Positions 50,865 to 60,201 of a stretch of 64,000 nt of DNA are shown one piece after another. The notes under the pieces are model-generated. The model was not told the DNA's origin. It made no database searches and saw only the letters and a program-made list of their open reading frames with translations. A program made the position numbers and the translations under genes. This DNA comes from Desnuesiella massiliensis. Its GTDB lineage: Bacteria; Bacillota; Clostridia; Clostridiales; Clostridiaceae. Positions within the stretch are counted from its first letter, which is position 1; every line of letters starts with the position of its first letter. The stretch is taken from NCBI RefSeq assembly GCF_001403615.1, contig NZ_LN879454.1, positions 630,216-694,215 on the forward strand, in the 5' to 3' direction.

Positions 50865-53300
50865 GTGCTAAGAATTGATAAAAAAACTTTTAAGCATGAT
50901 TATATAGAAAAGTTTAGAGAAATGCATGGCAAAGACCTTTCAGAAGGAACGGATAATAATAGATATGAGGCTCTTGGAAGCCTTATAAGAGATTATGTAG
51001 TAGAAAAATGGATACGTACTAACAAATGTTACAATAGGACGGGAGAAAAGCAGGTTTACTATTTCTCTATGGAATTTTTATTAGGAAGACTTTTGGGAAA
51101 CACCCTTCTTAATTTAGGTATCAGGGACACTTGTAAGGAAGGTCTAAATGAATTAGGCATAGACCTAGAAACCTTAGAGGATTTAGAGCAAGATCAAGGC
51201 CTAGGTAATGGCGGCTTAGGAAGATTAGCAGCCTGCTTTTTAGATTCCATGGCTTCCCTAAACATTCCCGGTCATGGCTGCGGTATAAGGTATAAATACG
51301 GCTTCTTTGAACAAAAGATAATCAATGGCTCTCAAGTGGAAGCGCCGGATAATTGGCTAAGAGACGGAAATGTGTGGGAGATAAAGAAACCAGATAAAGC
51401 TCAAATAGTTAAATTTGGCGGAGAGGTAAGAGTAGAATCCTTAAATGGAGAATTAAAATTTACTCATATGAATTATGATCCAGTGCTAGCTGTACCTTAT
51501 GATATTCCAGTAGCAGGGTACGAAAATAATGTAGTGAATACCTTGAGGCTTTGGAGCGCAGAACCCGTTAATAATGAATTTGATTTTTCTTCCTTTAATA
51601 GGGGTGATTATTTAAAGGCTATAGAATATAAAAACTCTGTGGAGGCCATTTCTCAGGTGCTATATCCAGATGATAGTCTCTATGAGGGTAAAAGGTTGAG
51701 GTTAAAGCAGCAATATTTCTTTGTTTCAGCAGGTCTTCAAAGCATTATAAAACATCATAAGAAGCAGGGCATAGATATAAGAAATCTTGATGAAAAAATG
51801 GCTATACACATAAATGATACCCATCCGGTTTTAGCCATACCAGAGCTTATGAGAATACTGATGGATGAGGAAGGCATAGGCTGGGATGATGCTTGGAGAA
51901 TAACCATAAATACCATATCCTATACCAATCATACCATATTAGCAGAAGCCCTAGAAAAATGGCCCATAGACATGTTTAAAAAGCTACTTCCTAGAATCTA
52001 TATGATTGTTGAAGAGATAAACAGAAGATTTTGCGAAGACCTATGGAACAGATATATAGGGCAATGGGATAAGATATCAAAGATGGCTATTATAAGTGAT
52101 GGCTATGTGAAGATGGCACATCTTGCTGTGGTAGGGAGTCATAGTGTAAATGGAGTAGCAAAGCTTCATACTGAAATACTCAAAAAGCAAGAGATGGCTA
52201 ATTTCTATTATATGTATCCTCATAAGTTTAATAATAAAACCAATGGAATAACCCATAGGAGATGGCTTATAAAGTCCAATCCAGAGCTAACCAATCTGCT
52301 AAAAGAGACCATAGGGAGAAGCTGGATAAAGCATCCCACAGATATGGAGAACTTCGAAAGGTTCGCCGAGGATAAAGCAGTACAGCAAAAACTATATGAG
52401 ATAAAAAGAAATAACAAAATCCATCTAGCTAACATTATAGCGGAGCAGCAGGGGATAACTATAAATCCTGACTCCATATTTGATGTACAAGTAAAGAGAA
52501 TCCATGCCTATAAGCGTCAGACTCTAAACTGCTTAAGGATAATGGAGCTTTATAATAGGCTTACAGAAAATCCAGACTTAAATATAGTACCAAGAACCTT
52601 CATTTTCGCCGGCAAGGCGGCGCCAGGCTATTATCTAGCTAAAAAAACCATAGAGCTAATAACTGCAGTAGGAGATAAGATAAATAATGATAAGAGAATA
52701 AAGGATAAACTAAAGGTGGTATTTCTTGAAAACTATAGGGTGTCCTTAGCAGAATCTATAATACCCGCCGCAGAACTAAGTGAGCAAATATCCACTACCA
52801 CCAAGGAAGCTTCTGGTACCAGCAACATGAAATTCATGATGAATGGGGCTATAACCATTGCCACCTTAGATGGAGCTAATATAGAGATAAGAGATGAGGT
52901 TGGGGATGACAATATAGTTATTTTTGGCTTAACGGAAAGAGAAGTTCTTGACTATTATCAAAAGGGCGGCTACTCCGCTTGGAATACCTGTCAGGGAGAT
53001 GAAAGAATAAAGAGGGTCACCAATGATTTAATAAATGGATGCTATTCTTATGATAGAGAAAAGTTTAAAACCATATATGAACATTTATTAACCTATAATG
53101 ATGAATTTTTTGTGCTAAAGGACTTTGATTCCTATTTAAAGGCTCAGGATAGAGTGGATAGCTTATACAGAGATTTTTCTAAATGGCAATCTATGTCCAT
53201 CATAAACATTGCTCACTCTGGAATTTTCTCTAGCGATAGAACTATTCAAGAGTATGCTACAGGTATTTGGGGATCAGGGTATTTGTACAAGAATCTGTAG
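50865..53300 (+). CDS. glgP: Glycogen/starch phosphorylase GlgP
   Basis: An 811-residue GT35 phosphorylase starting with GTG 50865 after AAAGGGAGGG. Characteristic stretches are YYFSMEFLLGR, DQGLGNGGLGRLAACFLDS, and the pyridoxal phosphate region EASGTSNMKFMMNGA (the Lys binds the cofactor). It releases glucose 1-phosphate from chain ends with inorganic phosphate. It follows glgA by 43 bases and is probably in the same transcript. No regulatory N-terminal phosphorylation site is expected in bacterial enzymes. Confidence 0.95.
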   Translation: MLRIDKKTFKHDYIEKFREMHGKDLSEGTDNNRYEALGSLIRDYVVEKWIRTNKCYNRTGEKQVYYFSMEFLLGRLLGNTLLNLGIRDTCKEGLNELGIDLETLEDLEQDQGLGNGGLGRLAACFLDSMASLNIPGHGCGIRYKYGFFEQKIINGSQVEAPDNWLRDGNVWEIKKPDKAQIVKFGGEVRVESLNGELKFTHMNYDPVLAVPYDIPVAGYENNVVNTLRLWSAEPVNNEFDFSSFNRGDYLKAIEYKNSVEAISQVLYPDDSLYEGKRLRLKQQYFFVSAGLQSIIKHHKKQGIDIRNLDEKMAIHINDTHPVLAIPELMRILMDEEGIGWDDAWRITINTISYTNHTILAEALEKWPIDMFKKLLPRIYMIVEEINRRFCEDLWNRYIGQWDKISKMAIISDGYVKMAHLAVVGSHSVNGVAKLHTEILKKQEMANFYYMYPHKFNNKTNGITHRRWLIKSNPELTNLLKETIGRSWIKHPTDMENFERFAEDKAVQQKLYEIKRNNKIHLANIIAEQQGITINPDSIFDVQVKRIHAYKRQTLNCLRIMELYNRLTENPDLNIVPRTFIFAGKAAPGYYLAKKTIELITAVGDKINNDKRIKDKLKVVFLENYRVSLAESIIPAAELSEQISTTTKEASGTSNMKFMMNGAITIATLDGANIEIRDEVGDDNIVIFGLTEREVLDYYQKGGYSAWNTCQGDERIKRVTNDLINGCYSYDREKFKTIYEHLLTYNDEFFVLKDFDSYLKAQDRVDSLYRDFSKWQSMSIINIAHSGIFSSDRTIQEYATGIWGSGYLYKNL

Positions 53301-53321
53301 AGTTTAATATCTTTAATTTAA

Positions 53322-53368
53322 TTCACTGCACAATTTAAATTAATTCACAATTCACAATGCACAATGCA
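53322..53368. repeat. Left part of a palindromic repeat interrupted by the intron
   Basis: This contains AATTCACAATTCACAATGCA and CACAATGCA, matching the repeat at 49280. It continues directly after the intron at 55281 with CAATGCACAATTTAGGA, so the joined sequence restores the repeat. Confidence 0.7.
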
Positions 53369-53882
53369 GTGCGTCCAGCTAAGCTGAACCATGCTAACTG
53401 GTGAAAGTCCAGTCAAGGTAATTGCCAAGAAGCCTAGTAGCCAATCACCATGCGTAGTAGAAATACTGGGTATGAAGCGTGAGGGTGAAGTACCTGAGAA
53501 GGTGCGAGCGAAAATACAGGTCGTAACATAAAGTGAATTTTGCCGTATCGTAAGCATAGACTACGAAAGTAGACAAAGAGGAAGTCGAGCCTAGTGCATT
53601 GGGGCGAAGACCACGGAAGATGGGAAGAACTTGGATAGCACCATCGAAGAATCCTTCGGTATAGGGAAAACGACATGTATTTAAAGTATGGTTTGGAACT
53701 GGAGAGGCCTTCCTCTGCACGGCGAAAGCCGTAAAATGAAAACATATAAGTTAAAAGCGAAATTGTTATTCAGCAGAGAAGGAGTCGGAGGAGTTCATAG
53801 TACCAAAGATTATGCAGACAACAAAACTGCATATAGGGAAGGAACTCTGCTTCATTCAAGTTTTCAAAGGAGGTAAGAGTGA

Positions 53883-55175
53883 GTGAATGCGAAAGCTAAC
53901 AACACCATAGACAAAGCTCGAAAACTTCAGAGGAAACTATATCTAAGTGCCAAGACTAATAAGAGACGAAAGTTTCATGCTCTATATGACAAAGTATATA
54001 GAGAAGATATCTTAATGAAAGCATGGAAACAAGTAAAAGCCAATAAGGGAATTGGAGGAATAGATGAAATCTATATTGATGATGTTGTAGAATATGGAGA
54101 GAGCAAGCTTCTCAAAGAAATACAGCAAGAATTAAAAGAGAATCATCATAATCCTAAGCCAGTTAAAAGAGTATATATACCCAAGAAAGATGGAAAGAAA
54201 AGACCATTAGGAATACCGATAATAAAGGATAGAATAGTACAAACAGCTACTAAAATAATTATCGAGCCTATATTTGAAGCAGATTTTAAGGAATATTCCT
54301 ATGGTTTCAGACCTAAAAGGAACCAACATCAAGCATTAGAAATCATAAGAAAGAAATGCAATAACTCAGGATGGTGGGTACTTGACGCTGATATCAAAGG
54401 ATATTTCGACAACATAAACCACGATAAATTAATGATATTAGTAGAACAACGAATATCAGATAGACGAATATTGAAGCTCATAAGGAAATGGCTGAAAATA
54501 GGAGTAGTAGAAAGGGACAGGTATGAAGAAAGTGAAATTGGGTCGCCGCAAGGCGCATCCATAAGCCCACTATTATCGAATATATACCTGAACTATTTTG
54601 ATACGGTATGGGATAGATACTATAAACACCTTGGTACACTTGTGAAATTTGCAGATGATTTTATTATTATCTCAAGAACAAAGAAAGAAATATACCACGC
54701 ATATAATGCAGTAAAGAAAATTTTCGAGAGATTAGAACTTGAGTTAAATCTAGAGAAAACAAGATTTGTGAATATGTGGGACGGTAAAGAAGGATTTGAC
54801 TTTCTAGGATTTCATCATAGACGTAGCCAAATAGAAAGCAGGAAAGGACAAAGATATAACACCACAATACAAATACCCTGTAAAAAGGCAATGGACAATA
54901 TGAAGAAGAAAGTAAAAGAGGTTTTAGGAAACAGAGCAAATCTAAAGAAAGAAATGTATGAATTAGTCAAAATAATAAATAGGAAAATAGTAGGACTTAG
55001 AAACTACTATAAATTAAAATACCCAAACAAACAGCTGAGTAAAATAGACTGGTATATCATACAAAGATTTACCATTTGGTATAATAGCAAGAAACAAAAC
55101 AGACCTCGACATAGATGGATTAAAGAGGTAGTAAATAAACTCAAAGAAATGGGACTAAAGAAACTAGCTTATTAA
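53883..55175 (+). CDS. ltrA: Group II intron reverse transcriptase/maturase, no endonuclease domain
   Basis: A 430-residue intron-encoded protein, GTG start after AGGAGG. RT motifs are present: PKKDGKKRPLGIP, YSYGFRPKRNQHQAL, WVLDADIKGYFDNI, GSPQGASISPLLSNIYL and the catalytic KFADDFIII (FADD where most have YADD). The maturase X domain follows (about 330-430, IVGLRNYYKLKYPNKQLSK). The protein ends there without an HNH endonuclease. Such introns usually insert into single-stranded or hairpin targets and use nascent DNA strands as primers. Confidence 0.9.
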   Translation: MNAKANNTIDKARKLQRKLYLSAKTNKRRKFHALYDKVYREDILMKAWKQVKANKGIGGIDEIYIDDVVEYGESKLLKEIQQELKENHHNPKPVKRVYIPKKDGKKRPLGIPIIKDRIVQTATKIIIEPIFEADFKEYSYGFRPKRNQHQALEIIRKKCNNSGWWVLDADIKGYFDNINHDKLMILVEQRISDRRILKLIRKWLKIGVVERDRYEESEIGSPQGASISPLLSNIYLNYFDTVWDRYYKHLGTLVKFADDFIIISRTKKEIYHAYNAVKKIFERLELELNLEKTRFVNMWDGKEGFDFLGFHHRRSQIESRKGQRYNTTIQIPCKKAMDNMKKKVKEVLGNRANLKKEMYELVKIINRKIVGLRNYYKLKYPNKQLSKIDWYIIQRFTIWYNSKKQNRPRHRWIKEVVNKLKEMGLKKLAY

Positions 55176-55205
55176 AGTCGTAATGCCTTAGAAAGAAGAA
55201 TGTCG

Positions 55206-55240
55206 GAAAGCCGTGTGCGGGAAAATCGCACGCACGGTTT
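55206..55240 (+). ncRNA. Group II intron domain V
   Basis: A 35-base hairpin: AAAGCCGTGTGCG and CGCACGCACGGTTT paired around GGAAAAT. The catalytic AGC triad is at 55209-55211. This is the most conserved part of the ribozyme. Confidence 0.85.
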
Positions 55241-55280
55241 GATGAGGAGAAGGTGGCGATTAGCCACCGACTTACTCTAC

Positions 55281-55434
55281 CAATGCACAATTTAGGAAGA
55301 TTTTTTTCACTCTGTGAAAAAAATCGATTAAAATAACTTTTAATTTTTCTTAGCTCAGCTAAGAAAAATATCCTTAATTGTGAATTGTGAACTGCGAATT
55401 GTGCATTGAATAAGTGAACTGTGCATTGTGCATT
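55281..55434. repeat. Right part of the interrupted palindromic repeat
   Basis: Starts with CAATGCACAATTTAGGAAGA, has a hairpin TTTTTCAC TCTG TGAAAAA and a second hairpin with TTTTTCTTAGCT / AGCTAAGAAAAA, and ends with several ATTGTGCATTG units. It is longer than the copy at 49280 and looks like two nested or tandem units. Confidence 0.65.
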
Positions 55435-55454
55435 GATGAAACGGAGGATTTGAA

Positions 55455-57287
55455 ATGTATGCAGTACACAATTCCCAAGATTTAAAATATAGAACACCCT
55501 TTGGGGCAGTAAAAGCTGCCTCAAGGGTAACTCTCAGTATTGAGGCTGACTTTTGTGAAGAAGTTATATTAAATGTAACTTTGTTTAACCAGGAAAAGAG
55601 AAGCCTTCAAATGACTTTACAGCAGCAAGTACAGGGAATAGGCCTATATACTTTAGAAATCTTCCTAGAGGAGCTTGGCCTAGTTAACTATTACTTTACT
55701 TTGAAAAATCATGGCGAAACTTTGTACTATGGAAATAATGAAGAGGGGTTAGGGGGAGTAGGAAAGGTATATACTGAAAGTCCTAAACCCTATCAAATAA
55801 CAGTATATAAAGATTTTAAAGCTCCCTCCTGGTATAAGGAAGGCATTATATATCAAATCTTTGTAGATAGATTTTTTAATGGTAATGAAAATGGAGTAGT
55901 AAATAATCCTAAAAAGAATAGCTTTATCTATGGAGATTGGTATGATGAGCCCATGTATGTGAGAACTAAGGAAGGAAGAATAGCAAAGTGGGATTTCTTT
56001 GGGGGTAATTTAGAGGGAGTCATAAAAAAACTGCCCTATATTAAATCCTTAGGAGTAAATGTAATATATTTAAATCCCATATTTGAAGCTTCTAGTAATC
56101 ATAAATACGATATAGCTGATTATAAAACCATAGATCCAATGTTCGGCGATGAAGAAAAATTTAAGGAGCTTTGCCACAAGGCTAAGGATTTAGATATAAG
56201 GATAATATTAGATGGAGTATTCAGTCATACAGGCTCCGACAGCATCTACTTCAACAGGTACGGAAATTATGCAAGCCTCGGAGCCTATGAATCTAAAGAA
56301 TCCTCATATTATAAATGGTACAGATTTAGTGAATATCCACATAAATATGAATGCTGGTGGGGCATTGATAACCATCCCAATGTGGAGGAGTTAGAAGAAA
56401 GCTATGTGGATTTTATAATAAAAGATGAGGATTCTGTTATAAGCAAGTGGATGAAGGCTGGAGCTTCTGGTTGGAGATTGGATGTAGCCGATGAGCTTCC
56501 AGATGAGTTCATAGCTATGATAAAGAGCAGAATGAAGGAAGTTAACGAGGATTCTGTGCTAATAGGAGAAGTGTGGGAAGATGCCTCAAATAAAGTAAGC
56601 TATGAGTATAGAAGAAGATATGTTTTTGGAGAGGAGTTAGATTCTGCTACCAATTATCCTTTTAGGGACATGATAATAGAATTTTTACTGGGCAATATAA
56701 GCTCAGATATATTCAAAAAAAGATTCATGAGCCTCAAAGAAAATTACCCAGAAGAAAGCTTTTATGGAGCTATGAATCTTTTGGGAACCCACGACACAGA
56801 GAGGATTTTAACTAAGCTTGGACAGGAAGAAAGAGGCGTAAGGCTTTTAAAGCTTGCTACAGCTATTCAAATGTGTCTTCCCGGAGTGCCTCTCATATAT
56901 TACGGAGATGAGGCGGGACTAATAGGAGGTAAGGACCCAGAGAATAGAAAAGCCTACCCTTGGGGAAGAGAAAATCAGGATATACTAAATTGGTATAAGA
57001 AAATTTCTTCCTACAGAAGGAGCTTAGAGGTGCTTAAAAAAGGAGATATAACCTTTCTAGAGCTTAATGAAAATCTTCTTTGCTTTATTCGTAGGTACAA
57101 CAAAGAGCTCTTAGCAGTTTTCATAAATAGGGAAGAAAGAGAAACTGATTTTAATATAAACCTTCAAAAGGGAAAATATGAGGAATTGATTACTAAAGAG
57201 GAATTTAATGTAACAGAAGAGCTGTGTACTATGAGACTGACACCCTTGCAGGTGAAAATTTTGAAACTTATTAAGACTCACAGCTAA
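55455..57287 (+). CDS. GH13 alpha-glucan hydrolase (neopullulanase/cyclomaltodextrinase-like)
   Basis: A 610-residue protein with an N-terminal beta domain (about 1-115, CBM34-like), then the GH13 barrel: QIFVDRFFNG, the DGVFSHTG region, nucleophile in GWRLDVADELP, acid in LIGEVWED and LLGTHDTERI. There is no signal peptide, so it acts in the cytoplasm, trimming glycogen or incoming maltodextrins. The ATG at 55455 follows ACGGAGG. It lies in the glycogen cluster after the intron. The exact specificity cannot be read from sequence. Confidence 0.88.
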   Translation: MYAVHNSQDLKYRTPFGAVKAASRVTLSIEADFCEEVILNVTLFNQEKRSLQMTLQQQVQGIGLYTLEIFLEELGLVNYYFTLKNHGETLYYGNNEEGLGGVGKVYTESPKPYQITVYKDFKAPSWYKEGIIYQIFVDRFFNGNENGVVNNPKKNSFIYGDWYDEPMYVRTKEGRIAKWDFFGGNLEGVIKKLPYIKSLGVNVIYLNPIFEASSNHKYDIADYKTIDPMFGDEEKFKELCHKAKDLDIRIILDGVFSHTGSDSIYFNRYGNYASLGAYESKESSYYKWYRFSEYPHKYECWWGIDNHPNVEELEESYVDFIIKDEDSVISKWMKAGASGWRLDVADELPDEFIAMIKSRMKEVNEDSVLIGEVWEDASNKVSYEYRRRYVFGEELDSATNYPFRDMIIEFLLGNISSDIFKKRFMSLKENYPEESFYGAMNLLGTHDTERILTKLGQEERGVRLLKLATAIQMCLPGVPLIYYGDEAGLIGGKDPENRKAYPWGRENQDILNWYKKISSYRRSLEVLKKGDITFLELNENLLCFIRRYNKELLAVFINREERETDFNINLQKGKYEELITKEEFNVTEELCTMRLTPLQVKILKLIKTHS

Positions 57288-57342
57288 TAGAAAAAGTAAA
57301 GATAGTCTATAATAGCTTTTGCTGTGCAATAAGGCATTGTAA

Positions 57343-57440
57343 AAAAATAACTAGTCAAAGATGTGAAGAAGGACACCGGTTCCATTAATAGTGGACGCAG
57401 TATTACGCAAAATAGACGAGTAGACTGACTAGTTATTTTT
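57343..57440 (+). other. 98-base element bounded by a perfect 15-bp inverted repeat, before glgC
   Basis: AAAAATAACTAGTCA (57343-57357) is the exact complement of TGACTAGTTATTTTT (57426-57440). Inside, TCCA/TGGA (about 57383-57397) forms a smaller hairpin. The right arm ends in T, so it can act as a terminator of the amylase transcript. It may equally be a small RNA, an attenuator of glgCD or a tiny mobile element. It matches no riboswitch I recognise. Confidence 0.5.
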
Positions 57441-57517
57441 GGGAGATGCTTAATATTAATTATTGTGCAGCGAAGCCTTGATTTATAAAGAAATTATTTA
57501 TATTTCTAAGAGGAATT

Positions 57518-57525
57518 GTTATAAT
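57518..57525 (+). promoter_or_regulatory. Probable extended -10 promoter of glgC-glgD
   Basis: TATAAT (57520-57525) is preceded by TG one base upstream (TTGTTATAAT), 87 bases before the glgC start. The -35 (TTTATA) is poor. This suggests glgCD can be transcribed apart from the upstream genes. Confidence 0.45.
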
Positions 57526-57611
57526 GTAACAAACAACATTATTCAGAATATTGAATAAATTTAATTTTTATACTGCACTATAAAAATACCTATAGAAACG
57601 GGGAGATAAAA

Positions 57612-58757
57612 ATGTCTAAGAAAGAAATAGTAGCTATGATCCTTGCAGGAGGCCAAGGCTCTAGACTTGGAGTACTGACTAAGAAATTGGCCAAGCCTGC
57701 TGTACCCTTTGGCGGAAGATATAGGATAATTGATTTCACCCTAAGCAATTGCTCTAATTCAGGTATTCATACTGTAGGGGTATTAACACAATATCAGCCT
57801 TTAGAGCTAAACTCTCATATCGGTATAGGAAGCCCTTGGGATCTTGACAGAAGAGATGGAGGGGTGTTTATATTACCTCCCTATCAAGAAGAAAAGGGTG
57901 GCAATTGGTATAAAGGTACTGCTAACGCTATTTATCAAAACATGCCTTTTATAGATAATTATGATCCAGAGTATGTGCTTATATTATCCGGAGACCACAT
58001 ATATAAGATGGATTATAGCGAAATGCTGGATTATCATAAGAAAAAAGAGGCGGATGCTACTATTGCAGTTATAGAGATACCCTTAAAGGAAGCTAGTAGA
58101 TTCGGTATTATGAACACCAAAGAAGACCTATCAATCTATGAATTCGATGAAAAGCCAAAGCTACCTAAAAGCAATAAAGCTTCTATGGGAATATATATCT
58201 TTAATTGGAAGGTGCTCAAAAAGTTTTTAAAAGAAGATGAAAACGACAAGGATTCTAGTAATGATTTTGGTAAAAATATAATTCCTAAAATGCTGAATGA
58301 AGGAAAAAGAATGTATGCTTACCCCTTTAAAGGCTATTGGAAGGACGTAGGTACCATAGAAAGCCTTTGGGAAGCCAATATGGATCTTATACGAGAGGAT
58401 AATGAGCTTAATATTCATGATAGTCACTGGAAGGTTTATTCTGTAAATCCTGTAAGACCAGCTCAATACATAGGACCTAATGCTTTGGTAAAAGGTTCCT
58501 TAGTAGTAGACGGATGTGCTGTTTTTGGAGAGCTTAGAAATTCTGTCATATTCTCAGGAGTATATATTGGAAAGAATAGTAAAGTAGAGAACTCTGTTAT
58601 TATGCCTAATACTAAAATAGGGGATAATGTTATCATAAATAATGCCATTATAGGAAGCGATGTAATCATAAGAAAAGAATGTGTCATCGGTGATGGCAGT
58701 AAGGTTACGGTGGTAGGTGCTGGTCAGGAAATAAAATCTGGTTCTACTATAGAGTAG
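57612..58757 (+). CDS. glgC: Glucose-1-phosphate adenylyltransferase GlgC
   Basis: A 381-residue enzyme with AMILAGGQGSRLGVLT near the N-terminus, KPAVPFGGRYRIIDF (substrate region), GTANAIYQN, LSGDHIYKMDY and EFDEKPKLP, then a left-handed beta-helix C-terminus. It makes ADP-glucose from ATP and glucose 1-phosphate, the committed step of glycogen synthesis. The start follows GGGGAG. glgD begins 30 bases downstream and the two products form a mixed enzyme in related Firmicutes. Confidence 0.95.
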   Translation: MSKKEIVAMILAGGQGSRLGVLTKKLAKPAVPFGGRYRIIDFTLSNCSNSGIHTVGVLTQYQPLELNSHIGIGSPWDLDRRDGGVFILPPYQEEKGGNWYKGTANAIYQNMPFIDNYDPEYVLILSGDHIYKMDYSEMLDYHKKKEADATIAVIEIPLKEASRFGIMNTKEDLSIYEFDEKPKLPKSNKASMGIYIFNWKVLKKFLKEDENDKDSSNDFGKNIIPKMLNEGKRMYAYPFKGYWKDVGTIESLWEANMDLIREDNELNIHDSHWKVYSVNPVRPAQYIGPNALVKGSLVVDGCAVFGELRNSVIFSGVYIGKNSKVENSVIMPNTKIGDNVIINNAIIGSDVIIRKECVIGDGSKVTVVGAGQEIKSGSTIE

Positions 58758-58787
58758 AAGCGGAAGCACAGGAATGGAGGAAGGGTT

Positions 58788-59897
58788 ATGTTAAAAAACT
58801 ATATGGGTATTATCAACCTAGATGAAAATGAAGATAGAATAAGAGAATTAACAAGGCATAGACCTTTAGCATCAGTGCCTATAGCAGGGAGATATAGAAT
58901 TATTGATTTTATATTATCAAATATGACCAATGCTGGTATAGATAATATAGGAATATTTACAAAGATGAACTCTAGATCCTTAATGGATCATTTAAGCAAT
59001 GGAAGGCCATGGGATCTAAATAGAAAGATAGAAGGTTTAAGGGTATTTAACTTTTCAGAAAATGATCCAGTATATGATGATATTCATAATTTTTCAAACA
59101 ACATGGAGTATTTCACTTATAGCAGACAGCAGTATGTTATAGTGGCACCTTCCTATATGATATGTAATATAGATTATCATAAGTTAGCAAAATATCATGA
59201 GGATTCAGAAAATGATATAACTATTGTTTATAAAAAAGTAAATGATGCTGACAGAAGTTTTTATAAATGTGATGTTTTGAATATTTATAATGGTGATAGA
59301 ATAGCTAGTGTGGGTGAGAACATAGGAACCTATAAAGAAGCAAATATCTGTATGGAAACCTATGTAATGAAAAAAGAATTGTTTATGGAAATTGTATATG
59401 ATTGTGTGAGAACTGGAAGATGTAGAAAGCTTAAAAAAGCTATCTATTCTTCATTAGATAGATATAGTGTAGGAGCATATGACTTCGTAGGTTATTTAAA
59501 ATGTGTTAATTCTCTGTATTCTTACTATAAAGCAAATATGGATTTCTTAAATCCAAGAGTTAATAAAGAAATTTTCTTTGACCAGTCTCCTATTTACACA
59601 AAAACAAAGGATGAAAGTCCAACGAAGTACACTAATGATAGTCATGTAGTGAATTCTATAGTGGCTAGCGGTTGTGTTATAGAAGGTTATGTAGAAAACT
59701 GTGTTATTTCAAGAAAAGTTCATATCGCAAAGGGGGCAGTATTAAAGGATTGTATAATTCTTCAGAACTGTGAAATTGGGCCTAATGCAAAGTTATCTAA
59801 TATAATAACAGATAAATATGTAAAAATCGAAGGGGATAAGGAGCTTAAGGGAGATAAGGATATTCCCTTAGTGATAGAAAGAGAAAGAAATCTTTAA
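58788..59897 (+). CDS. glgD: GlgC-like subunit GlgD
   Basis: A 369-residue GlgC paralogue. It retains ASVPIAGRYRIIDF and the beta-helix but has lost the GGxGxRL nucleotide loop at the N-terminus (it begins MLKNYMGIINLDENEDRI) and the catalytic SGDH (APSYMICNID instead). This is the usual state of GlgD, a largely non-catalytic partner that raises GlgC activity. The gene is co-transcribed with glgC and closes with a terminator. Confidence 0.92.
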   Translation: MLKNYMGIINLDENEDRIRELTRHRPLASVPIAGRYRIIDFILSNMTNAGIDNIGIFTKMNSRSLMDHLSNGRPWDLNRKIEGLRVFNFSENDPVYDDIHNFSNNMEYFTYSRQQYVIVAPSYMICNIDYHKLAKYHEDSENDITIVYKKVNDADRSFYKCDVLNIYNGDRIASVGENIGTYKEANICMETYVMKKELFMEIVYDCVRTGRCRKLKKAIYSSLDRYSVGAYDFVGYLKCVNSLYSYYKANMDFLNPRVNKEIFFDQSPIYTKTKDESPTKYTNDSHVVNSIVASGCVIEGYVENCVISRKVHIAKGAVLKDCIILQNCEIGPNAKLSNIITDKYVKIEGDKELKGDKDIPLVIERERNL

Positions 59898-59913
59898 GTA
59901 AAAATTTTAAAAG

Positions 59914-59959
59914 TCAGGTAATAGAGCAGATAACTTTAATCTATCATTACCTGATTTTT
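59914..59959 (+). terminator. Rho-independent terminator after glgD
   Basis: TCAGGTAAT (59914-59922) pairs exactly with ATTACCTGA (59946-59954), followed by TTTTT. Confidence 0.8.
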
Positions 59960-59984
59960 AATATTAATCATAGAAGTAACCTTA

Positions 59985-60014
59985 TTGACTGTGTTGTTTC
60001 CAAAATTATATAAT
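59985..60014 (+). promoter_or_regulatory. Probable promoter of the GGDEF-EAL gene
   Basis: TTGACT (59985-59990), 18 bases, TATAAT (60009-60014). This leaves an untranslated leader of about 180 bases (60020-60201) in which I see no recognisable riboswitch. Confidence 0.5.
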
Positions 60015-60201
60015 GTATAAAACACCACTATTAATTTTAAAATCCAATCTAAATATAAATTGCAATAAAATCTTATATTTTCCAACCTCATATGCTATAA
60101 AAGATTGATGCTTTTGATTCGATATATTATATACATATAGTCTAGTACTAAACTCAGTAACGAATGAAGATAAATTTGGGTTCTTAGAGACCGAAGGATG
60201 G

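Larger units (their letters stand above)
53369..55280 (+). mobile_element. Group II intron with reverse transcriptase
   Basis: The 5' end begins GTGCG (53369), the group II consensus. The 3' end AC (55279-55280) follows domain VI-like GGTGGC GATTA GCCACC. Domain V is clear at 55206-55240: AGCCGTGTGCG, GGAAAAT bulge and loop, CGCACGCACGGTT, including the catalytic AGC. Removing 1912 bases rejoins a continuous palindromic repeat, which supports the boundaries. It sits between glgP and the amylase gene on the coding strand, so it could splice from the operon transcript. Confidence 0.9.

Noticed and set aside
53688..53876. Open frame of 62 codons upstream of the intron reverse transcriptase
   Set aside because: It lies in the ribozyme domain region of the group II intron and has no independent support.
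57343..57440. Cyclic di-GMP riboswitch before glgC
   Set aside because: A CCATT...GTGGACGCA stretch is loosely similar to the GEMM motif, but its conserved core and second stem are not present.
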